From contig CADBNE010000007.1 in NCBI GenBank assembly GCA_902795975.1, positions 1 to 36,408 on the forward strand: DNA of 36,408 bases, given 5' to 3'. The translations under genes were made by a program, and so were the position numbers. This document shows, one piece after another, positions 23,732 to 32,987 of this stretch (position 1 is the first letter of the stretch; every line of letters begins with the position of its first letter). Source of the stretch: an uncultured Erysipelotrichaceae bacterium (GTDB lineage: Bacteria > Bacillota_I > Bacilli_A > RF39 > UBA660). The notes beneath the pieces are model-generated. The model was not told the DNA's origin, did not search any database, and saw only the letters and a program-made list of their open reading frames with translations.

Positions 23732-25922
23732 ATTCATCTCCAAAGAAATCATCAAAGAATTGATCATCACTAATTGCTTCATTCTTTTCAGGAACATATG
23801 ATTCTTTATCTTGTTTAATTACTGGCTTAGTATCAGTTTGTTCTTGTTTATTTTCAACTGAAGTATTTTCAAGTTTAGCTTTCTCTTCTTTTTCTCTTTG
23901 TTCTTCTTTTTCCATTTCAGCAATTTTTTGGTCTATTCTCTTAACTAAATTATCTAAGTTAATTCCACCATCATTGCTTGATTTAGGTGGTCTAGTTGAG
24001 AATGGATTTTCCTTAGTTCCATCTCCAAAAGGTGCTCTTGGAGCTCCTCCGCCACCAAATGGAGAACTTCCTCCACCGAATGGTGAGCCACCTCCAAATG
24101 GTGAACCTCCTCCAAATGGTGAACCTCCTCCGAATGGTGAACTTCCTCCAAATGGTGAACCTCCACCAAATGGTGAGCTAGCTCCGCCGCCACCAACTAA
24201 TTTATTAATTTTTTCTTCTCTTTTCTTATCTACATAACTTTTTAAATCAAATACACATACAGGGATTTCTTCTCTATGTGGATAATCAGCCTTAGGGAAA
24301 CTATGACCCCAATTCATTTGAAAATGAGGAGTTAATTTAGTTTTAAAAGGCATTGTTCTAATACGTAATATAATTGTCTCCCATTGAGGCATTCTTTGTA
24401 AATCACTTACTGTAACAAGTGGTGTAGATGAAGTCTTTTCTTTTTCTTTAGATTTAACTTCACCACACATTTTACTTATTTCCTCAAGGGCACTTAACTC
24501 TGTACTAATTAAGTATACTATGTTACCACAGTTACCTTTAATAGTTTCACCATTTTCTTTTCCATATACTTCGTATAATTGTGCAAAGTTCTGGATAATA
24601 AATGTAAATCTAATATTTCTTGAACGAGCTGCAGTAACCATTGTTGTAACATCCTTAAGTGGAGGCATGTTTGCAAACTCATCAAGTATAAAGTTAGTTC
24701 TATGTGGAAGTTTTCCTCCACCTTCTTGAGCAACTGAAATTAAAGTTTCATAACATTGCTTTAAGAATATAGTAACTAATGAGTGATATGTAGTTTTTTC
24801 ATCTTGTATTACTATAAATACAGCTGTTTTCTTTCTACCAATATCTCTCATATCAAAGTCATTATTTGCTAACATTTCTGATAAATTTGTACGTGTAGCA
24901 AATAATTGAACTCTTTGTTTAAATACTGATAATATAGAACCTTTAGTATCTTGTGGAGCCATAAGTGTTGATGATGCTTTTATATAAGCAGTACTTGATG
25001 GATCCTTATATGAAAAATACTCCTTAATATATGTAGTATTAGCTAATTTATCTTCTCCAATTGTAGACATTAAGTTAATACTATTTAAGTTTATTTCATT
25101 TTCATTTGCATCTTCAAATAAAGAGAATGCTAAACCTGCAAAATAGTCAGCAGAAGTATTTTCCCAGAATGGGTCTTGTCCTTTTGCTGATGGATCTTTT
25201 AATATGTTTGCAGCTAAGTCTTCTAGTAACTCTATAGACTTATCAATCTTATTTTCTTTATATAAAGAATATGGTAAATACATAGGATTCCAACTATTAC
25301 CTTGTTGAGGATCACGGAAATTTAATAATACTATATTATATCCTAAACTTCTTAAATAGTTAGAAGTTTGTTCATATATTTCACCCTTAGGGTCTGTAAT
25401 AATCATAGATTCATCATGTTTTGCTAAAAGATTAACCATTGGTAAAACTGTAGTTTGTGTTTTACCAGCACCAGTAGAACCTATTACTAAGTTATGATAT
25501 CCACCATTATCAACCCATACTTTTTTAGGTGTCATTATAAGAGGAATACCACCTGCATTAGCTTTAGGTGCTAAAGGGTCAACTTCAGCAACATCTAATC
25601 CATTTTTAATTTCTTTATCTTTTGCCCAATGAGAATAATTTTTTTCTTTTTTCTCACCAATTTTAAATCCAATTCCTTCTTCTCTTTCGATGAAAAGTGA
25701 TTGAACACTCATAAACATTGCAGCTAATAGTGCAATAAATAATACTATTGTAACTGCTAAATAATCAGTAAGTGCAGGAAGTATATTTATACCTGAGAAT
25801 GAACCTGTTGATATAAATGATCCTACATTTGAAATTGCAAGACATAAGAATAAGAATACTATTAATGAAAATATTCCAAATATTAACATGTCTTTAGAAT
25901 CAGCTCTAAATTTTAATTTCAT
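23730..25922 (-). CDS. type IV coupling protein VirD4/TraG
   Basis: The ATPase that brings substrates to a type IV secretion channel. Two N-terminal helices (about 12-33 and 50-73) anchor it; Walker A is GSTGAGKT at 148-155 and Walker B NFILDEFANMPP near 415. After the motor domain, residues about 576-628 hold seven copies of SPF followed by glycines, then an acidic, Glu/Lys-rich coiled tail (about 655-730), the usual region for substrate contact. The tail is unlike common TraG proteins. ATG follows GGGAGG. It is the last gene of the operon. Relaxase-bound DNA or proteins could be cargo; no relaxase is in the window. Confidence 0.92.
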   Translation of the reverse strand: MKLKFRADSKDMLIFGIFSLIVFLFLCLAISNVGSFISTGSFSGINILPALTDYLAVTIVLFIALLAAMFMSVQSLFIEREEGIGFKIGEKKEKNYSHWAKDKEIKNGLDVAEVDPLAPKANAGGIPLIMTPKKVWVDNGGYHNLVIGSTGAGKTQTTVLPMVNLLAKHDESMIITDPKGEIYEQTSNYLRSLGYNIVLLNFRDPQQGNSWNPMYLPYSLYKENKIDKSIELLEDLAANILKDPSAKGQDPFWENTSADYFAGLAFSLFEDANENEINLNSINLMSTIGEDKLANTTYIKEYFSYKDPSSTAYIKASSTLMAPQDTKGSILSVFKQRVQLFATRTNLSEMLANNDFDMRDIGRKKTAVFIVIQDEKTTYHSLVTIFLKQCYETLISVAQEGGGKLPHRTNFILDEFANMPPLKDVTTMVTAARSRNIRFTFIIQNFAQLYEVYGKENGETIKGNCGNIVYLISTELSALEEISKMCGEVKSKEKEKTSSTPLVTVSDLQRMPQWETIILRIRTMPFKTKLTPHFQMNWGHSFPKADYPHREEIPVCVFDLKSYVDKKREEKINKLVGGGGASSPFGGGSPFGGSSPFGGGSPFGGGSPFGGGSPFGGGSSPFGGGGAPRAPFGDGTKENPFSTRPPKSSNDGGINLDNLVKRIDQKIAEMEKEEQREKEEKAKLENTSVENKQEQTDTKPVIKQDKESYVPEKNEAISDDQFFDDFFGDE
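24051..24180 (-). repeat. tandem 18-base repeat coding SPFGGG in virD4
   Basis: Seven units centred on TCACCATT(T/C)GG; the spacing is 18 bases except one 21-base step that adds a Ser. Third positions differ between units, so it is an older, diverged array, but length change by slippage would remain in frame. Confidence 0.9.
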
Positions 25923-25935
25923 TTTCTACCTCCCA

Positions 25936-26631
25936 CTAAATCTTATTTGCTTCTCTATTTGATTTTTTATATTTAGTATATACTACAAATGCAACAATAG
26001 CTAAAATAACTATAAGAGCTACTATAATTATAGCACTATAATTAAAATCTAAATTCAATAATTTTGATTTTGTATAAGAAATTCTTATTTCTCTTTCTTC
26101 ACCTTTATTATTATCAAATAACCAAATGTATGTATTTCCATCTACTTTATCAGCATTAGAATCAGTTACTTTATATGGAACAGTAATACTTACCTTTCCA
26201 TCTTTTATAGGTACATAAGACTGATTCTGGTCTGAAGAAGAAAACTTTCCAGTTAAAGAAATACTTACTTTATCTCCATTTTCTTCATAATTAATCTTAT
26301 CTGTAAATTGACTATATATTACACTATTACCAATATAATCTTTAAAACTATTATATTTTTTCTTTACAGTTACCCCACTATCACTATTAATATTTACATT
26401 ATTAGTTACTTCATATTTTTTATCATTTAATACATCTATGTATGGCATAATAACATAACTTATTACTTTTCCAACAGAAGTATGTTTATATGTATCAAAA
26501 TATTCAGGTGTTTCTGTAGCTACTAGTGTTTCATCTACGCTGCCATCTTTATTAATTTTTAATGAATACTTAGCCTTACATCCTGAAAGTAAAACAAGCA
26601 TTAAAATAACAAATATTATTTTCTTTTTCAT
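25936..26631 (-). CDS. lipoprotein with C-terminal transmembrane helix, secretion-system associated (B)
   Basis: A lipoprotein signal (MKKKIIFVILMLVLLSGC) sets Cys18 as the lipidated residue. The exported domain (about 19-190) contains NADKVDGNTYIWLFDNN, shared in pattern with the lipoprotein at 27989-28660, and one helix (about 198-218) plus a basic tail end the protein. It would thus be fixed to the outer face by lipid and also cross the membrane once. The fold resembles LppM/DUF3153-like lipoproteins as I remember them. GTG 26640 opens the frame, but AGGTGAT serves ATG 26631. It lies directly before virD4. Confidence 0.75.
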   Translation of the reverse strand: MKKKIIFVILMLVLLSGCKAKYSLKINKDGSVDETLVATETPEYFDTYKHTSVGKVISYVIMPYIDVLNDKKYEVTNNVNINSDSGVTVKKKYNSFKDYIGNSVIYSQFTDKINYEENGDKVSISLTGKFSSSDQNQSYVPIKDGKVSITVPYKVTDSNADKVDGNTYIWLFDNNKGEEREIRISYTKSKLLNLDFNYSAIIIVALIVILAIVAFVVYTKYKKSNREANKI

Positions 26632-26640
26632 AATAATCAC

Positions 26641-27975
26641 CTATGATCTATACGCTATTGTATATGCAGCTTTTCTCTGCGAAATAATTATATTAAAATC
26701 AAACCATTTTTGTTCAGTAAGTTTTCTACTCCATGGATCTGCTACTGAAACTTTACCATTTGAATCAACACCAGTTAATACAATATAATGTCCTCCAGTT
26801 GTAAACAATCCTGGTCCCATAAGTGCTATAACTAAAGCATTACCAGTTCCAAGAGCATTTATAACATCTTGATTATTATTAGTACTTACTGTTTTAATAC
26901 CATATATTTGAGTTAAAGTATTACCTAAAGCAGCATTATTAGAACCTGATGAACTACATCCTTTTAAACTACATACTTTCTCAGTAGTTTCTACAGGAGA
27001 AATTGAACGTTGTAAAAATGTAGATGCGATAATCGCTACAGATGTAGGACCACATCCACAGTCTTTAATTGTACCACATCCATGTCCATAATCATATGCG
27101 TCAAAGTCTTGTTGATTCCAATAATATACTTTACCTACTCCACCAGTTAAATATGACATATTACCATCATATACACCATCTGATAATGTAACTATAGGTT
27201 GACCATAAAATAATTCAATTATTTTTTGATATGTATATCCTTCTTTAAGTGCTAAATAAGCTGATATAGTTTGACTCATACCCCAGTTATGTGGATTATT
27301 ATAAGCCATTTCATATCCAGAAGTAACAGACATTACTTCACTTTTTTTAGGGCCATGCCATATCCATTTAGTTGATGGGTCATCTGCAAATTTTTGAAAT
27401 TGTACATGCCATCCTGTAGAATCTTCAGTTTGAAATTGTCCAGCAGGATATGATTGATATTGAGTTAATGCAATCTCACCATTTCTTGAAACAACCATAT
27501 TAGATGTTTCTTTTGCAGCTTTATAATATATACTATCTTCTGGAACTTTTCCCTTAAACACTTGAAAACTATCAGTTGTATTATTTATAACACAAGAAGA
27601 TGCATTTCTCTTATTATATAATAAGAAAGTTCTTGCTACTATTGCTTGTGCTTTTAATGATTCCAAATTACCAGGTGCAGATTCACTTTTAACAACACCT
27701 GCAACATATTCATCTAATGTCATAGTAGTATTTCCAACAGTAACAGTACTACATACACCATTATAACCTACTACTCCGAATTTATCAGACTCAGTATCTT
27801 CTGTTCTAACGATTTCTTTATATACATTATACAAATCATATATTTCTCTACGAGTTCTTATTGCTCTTTCTTCATCTGATTTATTACTAAAGTCATATGC
27901 TTTAGTATTTTGAGGTACATATATAAATACAAAAGTTAAAATAAAGCATATAAAAATTTTGAAAACTTTTTTCAT
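26641..27975 (-). CDS. SpoIID-like lytic domain fused to a C39-type cysteine peptidase
   Basis: A secreted protein (signal at about 1-25). Residues about 80-240 match the SpoIID/LytB domain: TLDEYVAGVVKSE, LESLKAQAIVARTFLLYNKR and the later AGQFQTEDSTGWHVQF. SpoIID is a lytic transglycosylase that cuts glycan strands in sporulation. The C-terminal part (about 300-440) is a C39-like papain-fold peptidase with Cys in CGCGPTSVAII (about 308), His in GGHYIVLTG (about 395) and Asp in VADPWS. It could thus cut both glycan and peptide. ATG 27975 follows GAGGTG; a longer frame lacks a site. It lies between two lipoprotein genes. Confidence 0.83.
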   Translation of the reverse strand: MKKVFKIFICFILTFVFIYVPQNTKAYDFSNKSDEERAIRTRREIYDLYNVYKEIVRTEDTESDKFGVVGYNGVCSTVTVGNTTMTLDEYVAGVVKSESAPGNLESLKAQAIVARTFLLYNKRNASSCVINNTTDSFQVFKGKVPEDSIYYKAAKETSNMVVSRNGEIALTQYQSYPAGQFQTEDSTGWHVQFQKFADDPSTKWIWHGPKKSEVMSVTSGYEMAYNNPHNWGMSQTISAYLALKEGYTYQKIIELFYGQPIVTLSDGVYDGNMSYLTGGVGKVYYWNQQDFDAYDYGHGCGTIKDCGCGPTSVAIIASTFLQRSISPVETTEKVCSLKGCSSSGSNNAALGNTLTQIYGIKTVSTNNNQDVINALGTGNALVIALMGPGLFTTGGHYIVLTGVDSNGKVSVADPWSRKLTEQKWFDFNIIISQRKAAYTIAYRS

Positions 27976-27988
27976 ATTACACCTCAAA

Positions 27989-28660
27989 TCATAAATCATT
28001 TACTGAATCTTTTGCCTTATATATCTTATAAAATCTATACGCAAAAACACTTATTACTAAGAATATAGCTGACGCTATTACATATAATAAAGGAGTTATT
28101 AATGCTGATTGTTTTGATAATGATAAATTAATATCAACATTTTTTACATTATTATCATTTATAACCCATGTATAAACATTCCCTGATACTTTATCTGCAT
28201 TATGATTTATAACCTTATTATTTGTTTTAACATTTATTTTTATAGAATCACCATATAAACAATAAAATGAACCACTAAAATTTAAATCATAACCCTTTCT
28301 TGTCTTTTTAAATTCGGCATTTTCAAAACAAGTTTTAAAAGTATTTGAATTTCTAAATTCATCATGTGTATAAGTATGATTTAAAGTAACTTTAGTTAAA
28401 TCTCCTACTTTAGTTACCTTCTTTTTATATTTAATTTTAGTATTATTGAATATTGGATACTGATCATTATTAATAAAAGGAGTTATTCTATCATTTAATT
28501 CTACATCAATTCCAGGAACTTCCTTAGGAATATCAGCATCCAATATTTCAACTTTAATGTTTTCTTTTATTTTACTATTATTTATTTCTAAATTATATTC
28601 TGATGAACATCCAGTAAGGATAAATACAAATATAACTAATACCATAATTACTTTTTTCAT
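27989..28660 (-). CDS. lipoprotein with C-terminal transmembrane helix, secretion-system associated (A)
   Basis: Lipobox ILTGC within the first 20 residues, an exported domain of about 165 residues, then a helix (about 190-210) and a short charged tail. NADKVSGNVYTWVINDNN near 155 matches the equivalent motif of the lipoprotein at 25936-26631, so the two are probably diverged paralogues. They flank the SpoIID-C39 gene. ATG follows GGAGGT. The function is unknown; a scaffold for the wall hydrolases is possible. Confidence 0.75.
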   Translation of the reverse strand: MKKVIMVLVIFVFILTGCSSEYNLEINNSKIKENIKVEILDADIPKEVPGIDVELNDRITPFINNDQYPIFNNTKIKYKKKVTKVGDLTKVTLNHTYTHDEFRNSNTFKTCFENAEFKKTRKGYDLNFSGSFYCLYGDSIKINVKTNNKVINHNADKVSGNVYTWVINDNNVKNVDINLSLSKQSALITPLLYVIASAIFLVISVFAYRFYKIYKAKDSVNDL

Positions 28661-28669
28661 ATTTACCTC

Positions 28670-31165
28670 CTAATACCATGTTCCGAAACCAATTACTTCA
28701 CAACTATTTAAATTATAACTTCTTTCTGCAACCTTATTATTTGAGTTACCCTCAATAGTTATAATTTTACCATTCTCTACCCTTTGGACAATACCTATAT
28801 GGTCCGCTTGTCTCATTTCAGTTGGAAGTTTAGCTTGCCAGTTACCATCCCAGTCAAAGAATATTAAATCTCCTGGACGTGGAACATACTTTTTATCTGA
28901 ACCATTTTTATCAGCTAATCTTGAACAATTATCATTATGAACATAATTTAATCCATCAGTTTTATATAAATAATTAATCCACATACCAACTCTAGCACTC
29001 TTATAATCAATAATAGTACTAAGTTTTTGACCATCATTTTCTGTATTTGCAACAACCCATGATACAAATGCAGCACACCATTCAAATCTACTATTAGATC
29101 CAAACCATCTCCAGTATTTTTCACCATTTGCAGCACTTTTATCATCTAATTGAGATACAGCTAATTTAACCATACTATCAGCAAGTGAATTACCACCACT
29201 ATCACATTTTTCTACTGTTCCTGGTCTTGGATTTTCAGGACTAACAAACTTAAGTGGGTCTAATCTAGCATCAGATGAACTTCTTACTTCGAAATGTAAA
29301 TGTGCACCTGTACTATCACCACTATGTCCCATTTTACCAATTACTTGTCCAGCTCCAACCTTATCTCCAGCTTTAACAGTTATACTATTTTGTGCCATAT
29401 GTCCATAAAGTGTATATGAACCATCGTCATGTTGTATCTTTACATAGTTACCATATCCACCACCATCAGATGAATTACCCACATCAGGGAATCCTGTTTG
29501 TGATGTACTAGTTGGATAAACAACTGTACCAGATTTAGCAGCAATAATATTAACTACATTAATTCTATTATTTGAGAATATATCTAATCCTTGATGACCA
29601 TTAGAATATCCTCTTGAAATATTAGCTCTACCATATTCTGGTTCTCCAAGTGCATATGTCTTACTATCTTTACCTGTAGTTGTTTCAACACTACCTATTG
29701 GCCATAAATAAGAACCATCTGTAGTAACAGAACAAGATGAATGATGCTTACCCTTATTACCAGAACCTTTATTATACATTTTTAAATCTATGTATTCTAA
29801 CATAAATTCTTTAAACTTATTTTCATCTTTTTCGTATGTGCTATTAATTATATATGATTCACCAGATGCACAACTTAATTTTTTATCACCTTTTAAGTAT
29901 ACATCTTCAACATCTTCATCTTCCTGTTGTTTTGTTACAGCACCACTAGAATTAAGACATTTTTGAACAGTTTTCTTAGTAACCATATTCTTTGCAAGTA
30001 TTTGTAAATCATATGTAGAATCATCTCTATCTAAGTAAACATATCCATCAATGTTTTTATAATCATTTTCCCAATCAAGACCTGATGCTTTATTAATATC
30101 ATCAACAGAATCTCTATCATAGCCACCTAAATTAGCTTTCATAGTTTCTTCTGTACTCTCAGCCTTGTATAGGTTTGTAGCAGATATTAAATACCAATCC
30201 AATGATACATTATATTTTTGTTCATATCTTGTTTTAATATCAGCTATTTTTAAATAATACATAAATTCAGGAGTACTCATACATTCCTTACCTTGGCATT
30301 TCTTTTGTGAAGAATAATTATTACCTAAATTAGCTAATCTTTCATAATACTCCTCAGGATACTTATTTCCTTTACCAGTAGTAAATGAAGTCTTTGTACC
30401 TGTACCCACATTTTCTTTTAATTGCTGTGCTTCATCAGCTGAAGCTCCTGCAAGTATCATTGATGAAACTTTATCATCATTTATTGCAGCAACAACTACT
30501 ACAGCAAACAAAAGTATTAAGGATGTTAAAGGTCCACAGAAAAGAGCCATCCTAAGTACTTTTAAAGATATCTTTAAAGCACCTTCCATTACTTGTTGTC
30601 CATCGGACTTTTCAGTATCTTTTCCCTTTTCTGTATCCTTCAAATCTTTATCTTTTTTCTTATCTCCTGATAATTTAGATAAAGGTCCTTTATTCTTTAA
30701 AGGATTCATATTTTGTTTTTTATCTATCATATCAAGAAGTTTTTGGCCTTTTTTTGATTTAATCAATTTATCTGTTACAGGCTCTGGAATACCATATGCT
30801 GCACCTAATTTTTTTAATGCTTCCTCTTCAATCATACGTTTAATATTTTGCATTTTTTGGTCAGCATTTGCTCGTGCTTGTTTTCTTTTTTGATCTAATG
30901 CACTATTAGAATTTCCATTACCTACTTGGCCTTGATTATTTGGTGTTTGATTACCTGCATCAATATTTGAAGATTTTTCAGGTAATCTAGAACCCAAATT
31001 AGGTTTGTTTGCTTCAGCTCTAGCCAAAGATTCTCCAGACTTTTGTCTATTTGCATTTTGTATTTTATCCTGTGCGCCAGAACTTAGTGCACCACTGCCA
31101 CTTGGCATTTTATTACCACTACCACCACTTGGCATTTTAATACCACTACCACCACTTGGATTCAT
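28670..31165 (-). CDS. type IV secretion wall hydrolase: M23 peptidase plus CHAP/NlpC-like domain
   Basis: An 831-residue VirB1 analogue. A disordered cytoplasmic part (about 1-195, with GSG/KMPSG repeats at the start, then Lys/Asp-rich) leads to one helix (about 204-228). A region of about 270 residues is unassigned. M23 (about 515-640) has GHQGLDIF, DGSYTLYGHM and HLHFEVR as zinc ligands; CHAP (about 685-831) has Cys in WCAAFVSW (about 696) and His in DHIGIVQRV (about 788). Gram-positive systems such as those of Tn916 and pCF10 use related two-domain hydrolases to open the wall; this one pairs M23 with CHAP rather than the lysozyme domain of CwlT. AGGTGGTG precedes the ATG. Confidence 0.9.
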   Translation of the reverse strand: MNPSGGSGIKMPSGGSGNKMPSGSGALSSGAQDKIQNANRQKSGESLARAEANKPNLGSRLPEKSSNIDAGNQTPNNQGQVGNGNSNSALDQKRKQARANADQKMQNIKRMIEEEALKKLGAAYGIPEPVTDKLIKSKKGQKLLDMIDKKQNMNPLKNKGPLSKLSGDKKKDKDLKDTEKGKDTEKSDGQQVMEGALKISLKVLRMALFCGPLTSLILLFAVVVVAAINDDKVSSMILAGASADEAQQLKENVGTGTKTSFTTGKGNKYPEEYYERLANLGNNYSSQKKCQGKECMSTPEFMYYLKIADIKTRYEQKYNVSLDWYLISATNLYKAESTEETMKANLGGYDRDSVDDINKASGLDWENDYKNIDGYVYLDRDDSTYDLQILAKNMVTKKTVQKCLNSSGAVTKQQEDEDVEDVYLKGDKKLSCASGESYIINSTYEKDENKFKEFMLEYIDLKMYNKGSGNKGKHHSSCSVTTDGSYLWPIGSVETTTGKDSKTYALGEPEYGRANISRGYSNGHQGLDIFSNNRINVVNIIAAKSGTVVYPTSTSQTGFPDVGNSSDGGGYGNYVKIQHDDGSYTLYGHMAQNSITVKAGDKVGAGQVIGKMGHSGDSTGAHLHFEVRSSSDARLDPLKFVSPENPRPGTVEKCDSGGNSLADSMVKLAVSQLDDKSAANGEKYWRWFGSNSRFEWCAAFVSWVVANTENDGQKLSTIIDYKSARVGMWINYLYKTDGLNYVHNDNCSRLADKNGSDKKYVPRPGDLIFFDWDGNWQAKLPTEMRQADHIGIVQRVENGKIITIEGNSNNKVAERSYNLNSCEVIGFGTWY

Positions 31166-31199
31166 TTAATCACCACCTAAACAATAGGAGGATTATATA

Positions 31200-32987
31200 T
31201 TATAGTCCTCCACCTTTTCCAAATGAATCTAATTCTTCATCTGTAACAACAACATTAATTCTCATACGTCTGCCACCACATACAAACAAAGCCTCACCTT
31301 GTCCATATTTTTTAATACTATCTATTTCACTTTCATTTAAATCAATTAAACGAGCTAAGTCAGTAGCAGCTTGTTTCTTTAATCCCATTACAAGATAATA
31401 TGAAGCATTATCAAATATTGCCTTACCTTGAGTAATAACAGCTGGATCACAGAAGTCAGTTGGTTGTTGAGTTATTATAATTGTACCTGTATTATATTTT
31501 CTTGCACGTCTTTGAATTTGTGCTAAAAAGTCAGCACCTAATGTATTTTGATTACTTAATAATACATGTGCTTCATCAACAGTTAATACAGTATTTCTTC
31601 TAGGATCAAGTGTTAAACTCCATGCATATTTTAAAACATTAAAGAATAACGCATTACGAATATTTACATCAGAATTCATTAATTCTTTTATATTAAATAC
31701 TATAAAATCACTATTAGTTTTTATAGTAGTGTGACCATCAAAATAATATTTTAATTCTTTAACAATAGGTCTTATCTTTAACTCAAGTTTTTCTAATATA
31801 TCTCTTTCTTGAGTTCTTTCAGGCATAGATAATAATTTACCTTTAATTGTTGCATAAACATCCTTGAAAGTTGGATAATCTTGAGATGTTAATCTAGTAA
31901 AATCTGTATCAAAACCTATACTAAAACGTCTATAAGTTTCTTGTAAAATTTCACTAAACATATTAAGAACATCTTCTTCTATAGATGGATCATAATATTT
32001 TAAGAAAGCTTTTACAGATTGAATTGTTCTTGTAAATGTAGTATAACCTAAACCTTGTTTAATCTCATCTTCATCTACATCTAAAACAACTTCAAGTGGA
32101 TTTATCATACCAAATTGTCCACCTTTACCTAAGCTTATAAAATCTCCACCATATAGATTACACATATCCTCAAGTTCACCTTCAGGGTCTATAACAATAT
32201 TTTGGTATTCATTTCTTATATTAGTTCTTAGTAACAACTTAGAAGCAGTAGATTTACCACTACCAGATGTACCTAATATAATCATGTTAGCATTATTTCT
32301 ATTATGTTCTTTTCTTATTTGATATAAGAATTGATTAAATAGAATAACACCACCAGAGAAATCTATACCAAGTAATGTAGATAATCCTGGGTCTTTAATA
32401 CTATCAAATATAAATGGATACATAGCAGCCATTGTTGGTGCTGGAATTGGAGTACCAATTCTATCCTCTAAATCTTGTTTTGGATATATTGGAAGCATTG
32501 ATTTTAATACCTTATCTTGTTCAAAACGTAAAGGTATTGCTTTCATTTCCATAGCTTCCATATAATTCTTTAATTGTAATTTTTTAACTATTAATTCATC
32601 TTGTGAATTAGCAGTAATCATTATATGCATTTGAAAATCATATACTTTAGACTGTGAAGATGCTAACTCTGAAATAAATTGTTCCAAAGAAGCATAATCT
32701 TGTTTAATTCTCTCTTGAATAGTTCTATCGTTTTCTTCTTGATATCTTACTTTTAAATCAGCAATTTCTTTATTTAACATTTTTTGTACTGAACTAAAAG
32801 GAAGTGGAATATGTTTAATAACTAGTTTAATACCAGCCATTGATGTTAATGATGATAAATAACCTGGATAGATAAATTTAGGATAACTAATTACTGTTAA
32901 AATAGTAGCATACTTATCACTAATTACAAACTCTGCAGGTTTAAATTCTAAACCTTTAGGAGCTATTTGACTTTTAATATCTATCAT
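31200..32987 (-). CDS. virB4: type IV secretion ATPase VirB4
   Basis: The assembly/energising ATPase of the channel, 595 residues. The N-terminal domain (about 1-210) is of the CagE/TrbE type; Walker A is GTSGSGKS at 239-246 and Walker B VLTVDEAHVLL near 480, followed by IIITQQPTDF. The start overlaps the preceding stop as ATGA, so translation is coupled. It is somewhat shorter than most Gram-positive VirB4s. The protein encoded just upstream could supply a missing N-terminal piece. Confidence 0.94.
   Translation of the reverse strand: MIDIKSQIAPKGLEFKPAEFVISDKYATILTVISYPKFIYPGYLSSLTSMAGIKLVIKHIPLPFSSVQKMLNKEIADLKVRYQEENDRTIQERIKQDYASLEQFISELASSQSKVYDFQMHIMITANSQDELIVKKLQLKNYMEAMEMKAIPLRFEQDKVLKSMLPIYPKQDLEDRIGTPIPAPTMAAMYPFIFDSIKDPGLSTLLGIDFSGGVILFNQFLYQIRKEHNRNNANMIILGTSGSGKSTASKLLLRTNIRNEYQNIVIDPEGELEDMCNLYGGDFISLGKGGQFGMINPLEVVLDVDEDEIKQGLGYTTFTRTIQSVKAFLKYYDPSIEEDVLNMFSEILQETYRRFSIGFDTDFTRLTSQDYPTFKDVYATIKGKLLSMPERTQERDILEKLELKIRPIVKELKYYFDGHTTIKTNSDFIVFNIKELMNSDVNIRNALFFNVLKYAWSLTLDPRRNTVLTVDEAHVLLSNQNTLGADFLAQIQRRARKYNTGTIIITQQPTDFCDPAVITQGKAIFDNASYYLVMGLKKQAATDLARLIDLNESEIDSIKKYGQGEALFVCGGRRMRINVVVTDEELDSFGKGGGL

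Noticed and set aside
24051..24180. Regular repeats that could be taken for a CRISPR array
   Set aside because: The units are contiguous 18-base coding repeats without unique spacers, and no cas genes are present.
23954..24237. Open frames on both strands with HHLEEVHH-like or PPPNGE repeats
   Set aside because: They are other-frame readings of the SPFGGG repeat inside virD4; no ribosome site, and the virD4 frame is conserved and continuous.
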